A DNA stretch of 34,329 nt from an uncultured Eubacteriales bacterium (GCA_948938605.1 CARAIG010000035.1:1-34329); one strand, 5' to 3'. Shown: positions 24,825 through 33,107, counted from the stretch's first letter. Notes: generated from the letters alone by a model not told the origin. Numbers and translations are program-made.

Positions 24825-25736
24825 TCAAGTTTTGTTTTTAAGGACAGTCAACACCCGTTGGAAATAATCCGGCAACGGGGACGAAAAGCTCATATATTCG
24901 CCAGTAGTCGGATGCGTAAACATCAATGTTTGCGCGTGTAATAACTGTCCGCCAAGGTTAAAACGGCAATTTTTATAGCCGTACGTTTTGTCGCCGACAA
25001 CGGGATGAAGCATACATTTTGCAGCATGCACGCGTATTTGGTGCGTCCGTCCCGTTTTAAGTTCAAAGCGAACCAATGTATACTTCGAAAACCGTTCTAC
25101 CACTTCGAAATGCGTTTCGGCATTACGTCCGTCTGGAACAATGTCCATTTTTTTACGGTCGGTAAAACTCCTACCGATAGGCTTGTTTACAATTCCGCTA
25201 TCTTCCTTTACTACGCCTTCGAGTAACGCCATATAAATTCGGCGGCATTGCTTTGATTGAATTTGCTTTTGCAATTCGACGTGGGCAAAATCGTTTTTGG
25301 CAATTACCAACAAACCGCTAGTATCCTTGTCCAGTCTATGTACGATACCGGGGCGCAACACGCCGTTTATACCCGACAAATCCTTAATACGGTAAAGCAA
25401 TGCGTTAACAAGCGTATCGGTATAAACACCGTTTGCGGGGTGAACCGTCAGCCCCTGCTGTTTGTTAATAACGGCAAGGTCGGCGTCCTCGTATACAATA
25501 TCAAGCGGTATATCTTGTGCGGGAATGTTTAGTTCCACTTCGTCGGGTAAAGTAACCACCACCGCACTGTCCTGCTTAACGTCAGACGAAGCCTTTTTTG
25601 CCGTATTGCCGTCAACCGTCACCGCACCCGCTTCAATTAACTTTTGGACGTGACTACGCGTTAAACCGCTGTTATCCGAAACAAACGAATCCAGTCTGCG
25701 GCAATCCGCTTCGCAAACGATATTAATTATCCTCAT
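24825..25736 (-). CDS. rluD: Ribosomal large subunit pseudouridine synthase (RluD family)
   Basis: A 303-residue RluA/RluD-type enzyme that isomerises uridines in 23S rRNA. An N-terminal S4 RNA-binding domain (about 12-60) contains RRLDSFVSDNSGLTRSHVQKLI. The catalytic motif HRLDKDTSG is at 133-141, with the nucleophilic Asp at 136. Also seen are TGRTHQIRVH and HPVVGDKTYG. The ATG at 25736 has GGAG 7 nt upstream and gives the family length; the longer in-frame start at 25868 would add 44 residues that only copy the lspA tail in another frame. It overlaps lspA by 14 nt, as in the lspA-ylyB pair of Bacillus. Confidence 0.94.
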   Translation of the reverse strand: MRIINIVCEADCRRLDSFVSDNSGLTRSHVQKLIEAGAVTVDGNTAKKASSDVKQDSAVVVTLPDEVELNIPAQDIPLDIVYEDADLAVINKQQGLTVHPANGVYTDTLVNALLYRIKDLSGINGVLRPGIVHRLDKDTSGLLVIAKNDFAHVELQKQIQSKQCRRIYMALLEGVVKEDSGIVNKPIGRSFTDRKKMDIVPDGRNAETHFEVVERFSKYTLVRFELKTGRTHQIRVHAAKCMLHPVVGDKTYGYKNCRFNLGGQLLHAQTLMFTHPTTGEYMSFSSPLPDYFQRVLTVLKNKT

Positions 25737-26388
25737 CGGTTTTCTCCGCGGTTGTATTTTCAACGTCGTCGTTTGCGCTTTCGTCGTTTTTTGTAACGCC
25801 GTTATCAGTTTGAACATTTTGCGGTTCGGCTTTGCCTTGCTTGCGTTCGGCAATAATCGAAGCGACAAGGCTGTCCGGGTCGAACACTACAATTGCAAGC
25901 AGTGCCAATATTACGCCGACGACAAGGAAACTGTCCGCCATATTGAATATGCCGAAAAAGTGTTGTACTTGAACAAAGTCGCGTACCGCTCCCGAAAAGA
26001 ATTTTCCGCCTTCTTCAACCAAAAACAACCTGTCGATAGCGTTTCCGATTGTTCCGCCTATCATAAAGGAAAAGGCGACCTGCCCCCATACGCTGCGCGT
26101 ACGGCTGCGCCATAACATATATCCGAAAATCGGCAGTCCTATCAAGGTCATTACAAAAAACAAAATATGACGTCCTTCGAAGTTTTGAAATATACCGCCC
26201 GTCGCCCCGTCGTTAGTTGTCCAAGTAAGGGTTAACCAATCGCCGATTATACGTATACGACCGTTTTCCGCTACCGCTATTTCTATAAAGTGTTTTGTAA
26301 GTTGGTCTATCGCAATTGTGACTGCAATTACACCTGCATAGATAAGCCAAAATATCCAAGGTTTTAAAGATACTATCCGTTTTTTCAT
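25723..26388 (-). CDS. lspA: Lipoprotein signal peptidase (SPase II)
   Basis: LspA cleaves signal peptides of diacylglyceryl-modified prolipoproteins in the membrane. The 221-residue product has four membrane helices (about 11-28, 73-92, 101-118, 146-168). The catalytic aspartates are D119 in GNAIDR and D152 in FNMADSF. The N-terminal DQLTKHF stretch is typical. Residues 171-221 form an extra hydrophilic, acidic, Asn/Asp/Glu-rich tail of about 50 residues not seen in the usual 150-170-residue enzymes. No clear ribosome binding site precedes the ATG, which lies 7 bp after the M28 peptidase gene, so re-initiation is likely. Substrates nearby are the lipoproteins at 31329 and 33213. Confidence 0.94.
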   Translation of the reverse strand: MKKRIVSLKPWIFWLIYAGVIAVTIAIDQLTKHFIEIAVAENGRIRIIGDWLTLTWTTNDGATGGIFQNFEGRHILFFVMTLIGLPIFGYMLWRSRTRSVWGQVAFSFMIGGTIGNAIDRLFLVEEGGKFFSGAVRDFVQVQHFFGIFNMADSFLVVGVILALLAIVVFDPDSLVASIIAERKQGKAEPQNVQTDNGVTKNDESANDDVENTTAEKTDEDN

Positions 26389-26395
26389 AGTTTAA

Positions 26396-27697
26396 TTATT
26401 TTTTATCTTTATCGTCAAAAGTAAATATGTCTTCTACCGACGGTTTTTTGTCTGTCGATTTTTTATCGTCAAAAGAAAAAATATCTTCGGCATCGGGCGT
26501 ACTAAATACTTTGTTGTTTTTAATTTCCGCAGTACCTAATATTGCGCCTTTTTGCAATTTACGGTAATACAACAAACCGAATACCAATACAGCGATAAAT
26601 ACAACGCCGCATATAAGACTTGCCCACCAAGAATTACCCAAAACTTTTAAATTTACAAGTTGACTGCGTTGTGCCGTTGCAACCGTCACAAAATTCTCGT
26701 CAAGGATAGTTTTGCATATTGCATCCGCAGTTGCGTTTATTTTTGCTATAAATTCCGCCCCGTTATACTTATCCATATTTTCCAAAGTATCTGCCGACGT
26801 ATTCATAGAATTTTTTGCAGGGTCGGTACTTTCGGCATAATTCCAAGGACTTGACGAATACGTACCCGAAAAGAACAACGCAGTAGGTATACCCGCTATT
26901 CTAAACGGCGTTTGGTCGGAATTTTGCGGTATTTCCAAATATCCGTAACCGTTACCGCTGTCTATATTGTAGGTACCCTTAGCATATGGCTTTTCGGTAA
27001 GTTTTCCGTTTTTGCTCAATATCAAATCAGCCAAATCGGTATGCTTATTTTCGCACCACACGTACAAATTGTCGCCGTTTGCGATGCTGTCCATATTTAC
27101 CATTAACAAAGTGTTTTCCTTTTCCGTTTCGGACATCTGTCCAACGTAACTGTATGAACCCGTCATGCCCAACTCTTCGCCGTCAAACAGTACGAACACA
27201 ATGTCGCAAGACAATTTAGTGACGTCTTTGGATAAATAAGACAAAACTTTAAGCAATGCCGCAACTCCGCTTGCATTGTCGTTTGCGCCGTTACCGTCGC
27301 TATCGTAATGCGCGCCTATTATTACCTGTTTATCCGTTCCAGCCTTATCCAAACGCGCTTGAATGTTATACCCCTTGTTAATGTCGGTAATGCTGAACGC
27401 TTGGTACGTAACGTCCTTAGCCGCAATTGTTCCATTAGACGTTTCGACAAGTTTTTGTCTCAAATAGCCTTGTAACGTCGGCTCTGCAAGATTAGATCCC
27501 CAAACGTCATTAACCGCTATTCCCGCTTTACGGTCGGGATATTTTTGGGTAAACTCTTGAATGAACGTATAAGCGAAATCTTGCTTGTAATCGACGCTAG
27601 TATTGCCGTCGTTTTGTGTTTCGGCATACGCTACGTTTAACGTACCGCAAGTCATTGCTACAATTAAGGTTATAATCAACAATAAAACTTTTTTCAT
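26396..27697 (-). CDS. Membrane-anchored M28-family metallopeptidase
   Basis: A 433-residue protein with a Sec signal peptide (1-25, VAYA before Glu26), an extracellular M28 aminopeptidase-like domain (about 35-335), a C-terminal membrane helix (about 356-378) and a cytoplasmic tail. Zinc-site residues are seen in GAHYDSD (H130, D132), GANDNASG (D140), LFDGEELG (E174-E175) and VNMDS (D203). The last family ligand, a His in the YHTxxDT-type motif, seems to be replaced by Asn299 (SMNTSADT), so activity is uncertain. The tail holds two copies of an EDIF[ST]FDDK motif (404-412 and 422-430). The ATG at 27697 has GGAGG 4 nt ahead and overlaps the stop of the upstream 5-TM gene (ATGA). Peptide substrate unknown. 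Confidence 0.85.
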   Translation of the reverse strand: MKKVLLLIITLIVAMTCGTLNVAYAETQNDGNTSVDYKQDFAYTFIQEFTQKYPDRKAGIAVNDVWGSNLAEPTLQGYLRQKLVETSNGTIAAKDVTYQAFSITDINKGYNIQARLDKAGTDKQVIIGAHYDSDGNGANDNASGVAALLKVLSYLSKDVTKLSCDIVFVLFDGEELGMTGSYSYVGQMSETEKENTLLMVNMDSIANGDNLYVWCENKHTDLADLILSKNGKLTEKPYAKGTYNIDSGNGYGYLEIPQNSDQTPFRIAGIPTALFFSGTYSSSPWNYAESTDPAKNSMNTSADTLENMDKYNGAEFIAKINATADAICKTILDENFVTVATAQRSQLVNLKVLGNSWWASLICGVVFIAVLVFGLLYYRKLQKGAILGTAEIKNNKVFSTPDAEDIFSFDDKKSTDKKPSVEDIFTFDDKDKK

Positions 27698-28230
27698 ATA
27701 ACCTCCAAGAAAAGCACTACAAGCGCAACAATAAACAAGCATTTAAAATAATGCACTTTAGTAACGTCGTTAAAATACATCTTGCTTGTAACGGCATAAA
27801 ACGATACAAAACACCCTAACGTTATGATAAAGGGAAAGATAACTCCGCCCCACACCATAAATACGGGAGTAATTAAGTTAATCAAATTAAGCAGTCCGTT
27901 AATGAAAAAACCTGTTGCGCAATACAGGCTAGCAATCAAGCAATACTCGGCACGCGGAACGCTGTATATCTTTGCAACATTCAAAAACAGTCCCGTAAGA
28001 AACGGCGTTACGAACATAAGCACTACTCCCAATACCGCCGACGACGTCAACGCTATTGCAAGTTTTGCTCCACCGTTTAATTGCGCCAACATTTCTGCCG
28101 ACACACCTAAATACATAAAGTGAACCGTACCCAACATACTTTGCCAAGTTGACAGCATTACTGCCAAAACAAAAAATATCCTTACCAATATGTTAGACAA
28201 GTTATAGTTTGCCTTTAATTTATTAAACAA
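27694..28230 (-). CDS. Five-TM membrane protein (Yip1-like topology)
   Basis: A 178-residue protein made almost wholly of membrane helices (about 14-34, 55-82, 93-120, 122-147, 160-176), with a short cytoplasmic N-terminus MFNKLKANYNLSN. The layout resembles bacterial YIP1-domain proteins, but no decisive motif is visible, so the function is unknown. I chose the TTG at 28230, because GGAGG stands 7 nt upstream; the more distal TTG at 28254 would put this site inside the gene. The stop codon overlaps the M28 peptidase ATG (ATGA), so the two are translationally coupled and may work together. holA ends 13 nt before this start. Confidence 0.75.
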   Translation of the reverse strand: MFNKLKANYNLSNILVRIFFVLAVMLSTWQSMLGTVHFMYLGVSAEMLAQLNGGAKLAIALTSSAVLGVVLMFVTPFLTGLFLNVAKIYSVPRAEYCLIASLYCATGFFINGLLNLINLITPVFMVWGGVIFPFIITLGCFVSFYAVTSKMYFNDVTKVHYFKCLFIVALVVLFLEVI

Positions 28231-28243
28231 CGCAAAACCTCCG

Positions 28244-29197
28244 TTAAATTGCAACTAATTGCATTATCAAAATATTCATAACTTCGTTTTCATCCACAAA
28301 AGATTTAATTTTGTTATCCGCCTGTTCAAAAAGTTCTAACGCATTTTTTAATTGCATTGCCTTATAGCGGGCGGCGGCTTGCTTGGCAAATTCAATTGCG
28401 GCGGGCTTTACACCCAACAGATTTGCCAAATCTTCGTTAGAACCCGATGTGGTTTTTACGTAGTACGCCCTACGGTAAAAATTGTACAACAGCCCGAACA
28501 AAGCACGCGGCTCTTCACCGCAAGACACTAAACCGCGATACAGTTCCACTGCTCGTGATACGTTTCGTTTTGCAATTACTTGGGACAAATCGTATACAAC
28601 GTATTCGGCATCCTTGTGAACAAGTTGTTCGATGCTGTCAAACGACACTTCGCCGTAATCGATAAGTTTTTGAGTTTCGACGGAAATGCGCGACATATCG
28701 TTTAAACAATACTGCGCAAGCCTATCCGCTACGCTGCGTTCAATTACAACTTGCTGCTTTTTGCCGTAGCTTATTATCCATTTGCATATGCTGTCCCGAT
28801 CGAGTTTGTTGCAGTTGACCTTTTCCACGCCTTCAACGTCAAAACCCTTGTCCGAGTCCGTTGTAAACACTAGGCAAAAACTACCGTCCCAACCGACCAA
28901 CAGTCGGCGCAAATCGCTTTTAAAGGTTTGTTGCTTAAACCCGAAAGGCACAATAAAGTTTTCGCATACAACGACTTTTACTTGACTAAAAAGCGCAGCC
29001 GTTATGCAAGCAAGTTTGATATCGTCAAATGAAGGATTGTCTAGATAGTCCACGCTAAAACCGTCGTCTGTAATGTTTAGCGCGTCGCAAACGTTAGCCA
29101 CAGCTTTACGCCGTACCCAACCGTCGCTACCGAACAGACACAAGCAAGGGTACTGTTCGTCTTTTAACTTTTCCCTCATTTCGAGAAATCTAATCAA
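28244..29197 (-). CDS. holA: DNA polymerase III delta subunit
   Basis: The 317-residue clamp-loader subunit opens the beta sliding clamp. The N-terminal degenerate AAA+ domain has the strand-loop CLCLFGSDGWVRRKAV, where other HolA proteins have LYGEDxFL. The YDLSQVIAKRNVSRAVELYRGLVSCGEEPRALFGLLYNFYR stretch is interrupted here only for length; it contains the C-terminal collar signature around EEPRALFGLL. The start is a TTG at 29197 with a GAGGTG site; the first internal ATG is at residue 7 without a site. It lies 9 bp after comEC, as in the comE-holA (yqeN) locus of Bacillus. Confidence 0.93.
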   Translation of the reverse strand: MIRFLEMREKLKDEQYPCLCLFGSDGWVRRKAVANVCDALNITDDGFSVDYLDNPSFDDIKLACITAALFSQVKVVVCENFIVPFGFKQQTFKSDLRRLLVGWDGSFCLVFTTDSDKGFDVEGVEKVNCNKLDRDSICKWIISYGKKQQVVIERSVADRLAQYCLNDMSRISVETQKLIDYGEVSFDSIEQLVHKDAEYVVYDLSQVIAKRNVSRAVELYRGLVSCGEEPRALFGLLYNFYRRAYYVKTTSGSNEDLANLLGVKPAAIEFAKQAAARYKAMQLKNALELFEQADNKIKSFVDENEVMNILIMQLVAI

Positions 29198-29206
29198 GTC
29201 GACACC

Positions 29207-31345
29207 TCATCTGAATTTAATACTAATTGTATCACCTTTTTGAGTAATTGTAAAGGTTCCGTACTTATTTGCGCCGTAATTTAAAGGCAACCGCGACTGG
29301 TAATAACTTAACGTCACAAGATTATTGTCCGCATACGCCTTGTTTGCATTAGGCAACACGTACACATCGGACGTTGTACCAAAACTAAGATAGTTTGCTA
29401 CGGCATAATCATCGCCGTAAACACACGACACTTCCAAGTTACCCGTACGCATTATTGCAGCGCGCAAACCGCCGTCGTAAACAGAAGTTACGGTAATGCC
29501 GTATCCCGTAGAAGTATTTTGCATTTGCTGAATTGCCTTAATGCCGTAATCGGCAAAAACTCCGTCAATTGACGCATTATAAGAAAAATCCAGCTTGTAA
29601 ACCGTTTTTACGGGAAGATTTTTTAATGCCTTTTCAACTATATCCGTATTACATTCGCCATAGTCGGTAATATATAAAATGCAACTGTCCGTTTTATATT
29701 TGCTGACATACTTTGCCGCTAAACCGTACGCATACGCGTCGCTAAAATTACCAACTATTACCGATTGCCCGTCATCCGAAGTAACAACGCACATTGTGTC
29801 GTTATAACCGTAAGCAACATACAGTTGATTGTGCGGATTTGTTTTTACAAAGGACAGTCCGATACACAAAACCAACAAACACGCCAAAACCGAATTTGCA
29901 ATTATTTTACCGCGTTTACGCAAATTAATAAATCCGCCTAAAACAAACAGCCACACAACAATAACCAATACAGATACGGCTATTGCAGGAACCGCAACAG
30001 TAGAAAAAGACAAATTTGCAATCCATTTAGCAGATACGACTACCGCTTCCAATATCCAATCAACCACAAATAAAACGTAGTGAAAAATCCAAGGCAACAT
30101 TCCTATCCACCCGATTACAAACACTACCGATACAAGCGGAATTGCAATTACATTTAACAATATGCCAAAAATCGGCGCATAACCGTAATTCAGTTGCAAA
30201 GTAAAAAACGTTGCCAACGAACAAGACAGCGACACCGCAAGCATATTGATAGGCTTTTGTATAATTTTAGGAATTTTGCTCTTTTTAATCAATCTGTCAA
30301 CAGACGAATACACCGTTGCAATACCATAAACCGACAACACAGACAATTGAAACCCCAAGTCGAATAAGTTAAACGGTGATATCAAAAGCAGAACAATTAC
30401 AGCAAATGACAAAGACGTTAACAAATCGTATTTACCAAATGCGGCTTTTGCAACATATGTACAACAAACCATTACAATCGCACGAATTACCGACGGAGTA
30501 AAATTGCATATATAGGCGTAAAAAATAAGCGGAACAAGCAATATTACGCATTCGACAAGCGGATGTAATTTAAACTTTTTTAATACAAAACCTATCACCG
30601 CAACTATAAAGCCTATATGCAATCCGCTTACGGCGAGCAAGTGAATTATACCCGCAAACTTAAAGTCTTCAAGCATACCCCTGTCAATTGCACTACGATC
30701 GCCTGTCAACAAAGCATAAAAAACGTCACCGTTTCTTGGCGCGAATTCCGACGAAACGTCATATATGTATTTGCGGACGATTTCGTCGAGTTTCAGCTCA
30801 CCTTCGGCACGCGTTATTACAATTTCCGTATCCATTTTGTAACGGATATTTTGACGTAAATAATACGTTTCGGGCGAAGTTTTTATGGGATATACCGAAT
30901 GAATTGTACCGCGAACAGTAAGTATATCGCCCGTATTGTAATTGCCGTCAAAAATATAAGTTTCGATACGCCCGCCGTATTTAACGCCGTCGCTGTCAAC
31001 GCAATCTTCCAAGTAATATGCAGAACTTCCACTCCCGTTGCGGTATATATCGCACACCCTGCCTGTAATTATTGTATTGCAATCGGTTACTTCGTCCTTA
31101 GCAAGCAAGTAATAATTTAAGTGCGACAAAAAGAAACCTATTATTACTGCTATGATTACTGCAACCATACCGAAACGCGGTTTGCTTTTTATAACAAACA
31201 ATAAAACGCCTATTGCAGATAGAACAACAAGCGTAATAAGTCCAAACCATATATCGCCGAATAAAAACTCGTAATATGAAAAAATACCAAAAATAAAGCC
31301 TATCGCTATAAAAAGCGGCGCGCGAAAATTAACTATTTTGCGCAT
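29207..31345 (-). CDS. comEC: ComEC/Rec2-family DNA uptake channel with degenerate C-terminal domain
   Basis: A 712-residue polytopic protein. The N-terminal helices (1-80) and a soluble OB-like DUF4131 region (about 85-180) precede the Competence domain (about 205-475), with the hallmark ALLTGDRSAID and HLLAVSGLHIGFIVAV. ComEC forms the channel through which single-stranded DNA enters during transformation. The C-terminal part (about 505-712) sits where most homologues have a metallo-beta-lactamase nuclease domain, but the DVGQGD strand reads AYGYND and the HxHxDH metal motif is missing (YITDYGECNTDIV at 558-570). DNA-strand degradation is therefore unlikely. It overlaps the comEA-like gene by 17 nt. 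The ATG has no clear ribosome binding site. Confidence 0.92.
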   Translation of the reverse strand: MRKIVNFRAPLFIAIGFIFGIFSYYEFLFGDIWFGLITLVVLSAIGVLLFVIKSKPRFGMVAVIIAVIIGFFLSHLNYYLLAKDEVTDCNTIITGRVCDIYRNGSGSSAYYLEDCVDSDGVKYGGRIETYIFDGNYNTGDILTVRGTIHSVYPIKTSPETYYLRQNIRYKMDTEIVITRAEGELKLDEIVRKYIYDVSSEFAPRNGDVFYALLTGDRSAIDRGMLEDFKFAGIIHLLAVSGLHIGFIVAVIGFVLKKFKLHPLVECVILLVPLIFYAYICNFTPSVIRAIVMVCCTYVAKAAFGKYDLLTSLSFAVIVLLLISPFNLFDLGFQLSVLSVYGIATVYSSVDRLIKKSKIPKIIQKPINMLAVSLSCSLATFFTLQLNYGYAPIFGILLNVIAIPLVSVVFVIGWIGMLPWIFHYVLFVVDWILEAVVVSAKWIANLSFSTVAVPAIAVSVLVIVVWLFVLGGFINLRKRGKIIANSVLACLLVLCIGLSFVKTNPHNQLYVAYGYNDTMCVVTSDDGQSVIVGNFSDAYAYGLAAKYVSKYKTDSCILYITDYGECNTDIVEKALKNLPVKTVYKLDFSYNASIDGVFADYGIKAIQQMQNTSTGYGITVTSVYDGGLRAAIMRTGNLEVSCVYGDDYAVANYLSFGTTSDVYVLPNANKAYADNNLVTLSYYQSRLPLNYGANKYGTFTITQKGDTISIKFR

Positions 31346-31883
31346 AATCGTCTATATCAATATAAAATTTATAATAATTGTCTTCGTAGTCGTCCCCTAA
31401 CGCTGTTTTAAGCATATTACGGTTTGTAATTTTGCCGTTTGTTTCGATGTAGTCGGCGAGCTTGTTTATTATATCCGCTTCAATTCCGTCTATGCGCGAT
31501 CTTGTCAATATTAAACCGCCGTTTACGTTTACACTAAAATATTCCGTACCGTCGAGCATAAAGTTAAAGACTATACATTTTGAATTGTTTGGTATAAGCG
31601 TCGATATATTCATTAAAGTTGCCGTACTATTAGTAATTCCCGCTATATTTAACAATGATTTGTAATCGCAAATTTGCGGAACCGTAACATATCCGTCATT
31701 TTGCACTGCTCCGCTTACATACAAAACTCTAACGTAATCAGACGAATTTTTATCCGACGAATCGACGTTGCTGTTTTTGTCTACGTCAATATTTACTCCT
31801 GCAAGCGGCTGAGACAAACAACCGCACAAAGTAAGTAAAACGACAAAAATCAATATAATAATAGCTGTAAGTTTAATTGTCAT
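31329..31883 (-). CDS. ComEA-like lipoprotein (SLBB plus degenerate HhH)
   Basis: A 184-residue protein with an N-terminal lipoprotein signal (lipid Cys probably C22, after LLTLCG), a Ser/Asp/Asn-rich linker (35-49), an SLBB-type domain (about 50-115, YVRVLYVSGAVQNDGYVTVP then LLNIAGI) and a C-terminal stretch (121-175) placed like the ComEA helix-hairpin-helix. There, ILTRSRIDGIEADIINKLAD and YIETNGKI echo the family pattern, but the G-I-G hairpins are largely lost. ComEA binds incoming DNA at the cell surface. The call rests on domain order and on the following comEC and holA. The ATG at 31883 comes 6 nt after the 6S RNA terminator run and lacks a good ribosome binding site. Confidence 0.72.
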   Translation of the reverse strand: MTIKLTAIIILIFVVLLTLCGCLSQPLAGVNIDVDKNSNVDSSDKNSSDYVRVLYVSGAVQNDGYVTVPQICDYKSLLNIAGITNSTATLMNISTLIPNNSKCIVFNFMLDGTEYFSVNVNGGLILTRSRIDGIEADIINKLADYIETNGKITNRNMLKTALGDDYEDNYYKFYIDIDDYAQNS

Positions 31884-31889
31884 TTGTAT

Positions 31890-32103
31890 AAAAAAGCCCC
31901 GCCATAGCCGTGTTTTACTGAGGTTCAACCTGAAATAAACAGGTGGGTGATCTACCAAACATTTTCTGTCTTTTACGCGGAATAAACCTGTTGACTTTAC
32001 GCGAAAGCCGTAGTAAACCCGACATATTAATATTTAGACGCAATCCCCTTTTACGAAATGTAGTTGACGCAAATGTAAAACTTGTCGTACAAGGCAGGGC
32101 TGA
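31890..32103 (-). ncRNA. ssrS: Probable 6S RNA
   Basis: This fills most of the 399-bp gap between comEA and the lipase. On the minus strand AGCCCTGCC (32101-32093) pairs with GGCGGGGCT (31903-31895) as a closing stem followed by a T-run (31895-31890). Inside it, a bulge with UUGUACGACAA opposite ACGGCUAU resembles the conserved lower bulge of 6S RNA. Further helices are GUUUUAC/GUAAAAC and UCAACU/GGUUGA, a large unpaired centre, and a distal hairpin ACAGGU/ACCUGU. Rod shape, central bubble and length of about 210 nt fit 6S RNA, which binds the sigma-A holoenzyme. There is no coding frame, and no tmRNA, RNase P or SRP signature is seen. The exact 5' end is uncertain. Confidence 0.6.
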
Positions 32104-32144
32104 TAAGTGTATTTGACCGTCTTACAAACGTCTTGTTATATTTT

Positions 32145-32173
32145 ATTATATATAAAATCGACATTAATGTAAA
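32145..32173 (-). promoter_or_regulatory. Promoter of the 6S RNA
   Basis: On the minus strand TTTACA (32173-32168), a 17-nt spacer and TATAAT (32150-32145). Transcription would start near 32138, about 35 nt before the predicted closing stem, which implies 5' processing of a precursor, as known for Bacillus 6S-1, or a slightly longer RNA. Confidence 0.6.
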
Positions 32174-32247
32174 CGTATTTTTATATAAAAGTAGTTTTAA
32201 AACGCTTTTTGCCGTTTATGCAACTCAATTAGTATTCAAAAGCTGTA

Positions 32248-32276
32248 TTGCCCGTTATAAAAAATTGTGATATAAT
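32248..32276 (+). promoter_or_regulatory. Promoter of the lipase-like gene
   Basis: TTGCCC (32248-32253), 17 nt and TATAAT (32271-32276), with a TGA extended -10. The -10 ends 6 nt before the ATG at 32283, so the predicted start of transcription is the A of the start codon. Confidence 0.7.
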
Positions 32277-32282
32277 ATATTT

Positions 32283-33071
32283 ATGGACATTAATTCAACA
32301 AGATATCCCATAGTACTGGTTCACGGCATAGTTTTAAAAGATATTCGATTTTTCAAAGCATTCGGTAGAATAGAAAAAGAATTAAAGAAAAACGGATACA
32401 AAGTCTACACCGCTAAAACCGACGGCTTTGGCAGTATAGAAACCAACGCCGAACAACTCCGCAAGCACATACGGGAAATTTTGTCAAACGAAAAAACTGA
32501 TAAAGTTAATATTATTGCCCATTCCAAAGGCGGACTGGACGCAAAATATATGATGCAAAACCTTAAAATGGACAATGTTGTTGCTTCGCTCACAACATTA
32601 TGCACTCCGCACAAAGGATCGCCAATGGCTTCGTATATACTTAAATATCCCGAACCGTTATTAAAATTCATTGCTTTTTGGGTTAATTTTTGGTACAAAA
32701 TTTTCGGCGACAAACAACCCGACGCACTAAAAGTCTGCAAACAGCTTAAAGTGCAAAGTATGACAGAAAATGATGCGGTGGATTTTAAATCGGCGGCGTA
32801 TTGTCAAAGTTTTTCGACGACTATGGATAAAAGCCGAGACGACTTTATAATGAGTATACCGCTGCTTATATCGCACAAAATGGAAACGGATTCATCCGAC
32901 GGATTGGTATCGGTAGAATCTTCCAAGTTCGGCGAATACAGGGGCAACTGCATTTCGTCTTCCGTATCCCATTCGCAAATTGTAGATTTTGCAGTTAATA
33001 AAAAGAAGCGCGAGCGAATTTACGAATTTTATCTGCAATTAGTAAATGAACTTGCACAAAAGGGATTTTAA
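32283..33071 (+). CDS. Lipase-like alpha/beta hydrolase
   Basis: A 262-residue serine hydrolase of the triacylglycerol lipase type. The oxyanion strand is IVLVHGI (10-16), and the nucleophile elbow AHSKGGLD has Ser81. The acid is probably Asp206 in SSDGLVSVES, and the base His230 in SHSQIVDF, giving a complete triad in the usual order. The TPHKGSPMASYIL segment resembles the lid region of bacterial lipases. There is no signal peptide, so it probably acts in the cytosol, perhaps as an esterase on lipids or polyesters. It is a single-gene unit with its own promoter and terminator. No ribosome binding site precedes the ATG, and the mRNA appears leaderless. Confidence 0.85.
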   Translation: MDINSTRYPIVLVHGIVLKDIRFFKAFGRIEKELKKNGYKVYTAKTDGFGSIETNAEQLRKHIREILSNEKTDKVNIIAHSKGGLDAKYMMQNLKMDNVVASLTTLCTPHKGSPMASYILKYPEPLLKFIAFWVNFWYKIFGDKQPDALKVCKQLKVQSMTENDAVDFKSAAYCQSFSTTMDKSRDDFIMSIPLLISHKMETDSSDGLVSVESSKFGEYRGNCISSSVSHSQIVDFAVNKKKRERIYEFYLQLVNELAQKGF

Positions 33072-33107
33072 CAAGTTTTTTCAATTAGTATTACACCGTA
33101 ACAAAAT

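Noticed and set aside
31890..32103. tmRNA, RNase P RNA or SRP RNA as alternatives to 6S RNA
   Set aside because: No tRNA-like ends or tag frame, no GAGGAAAGUC or ACAGA core, and no SRP Alu or loop motif were found.
32082..32270. 62-codon plus-strand frame across the 6S RNA promoter
   Set aside because: No ribosome binding site; it overlaps the 6S 5' region and two promoters, and low-complexity AT-rich sequence explains the open frame.
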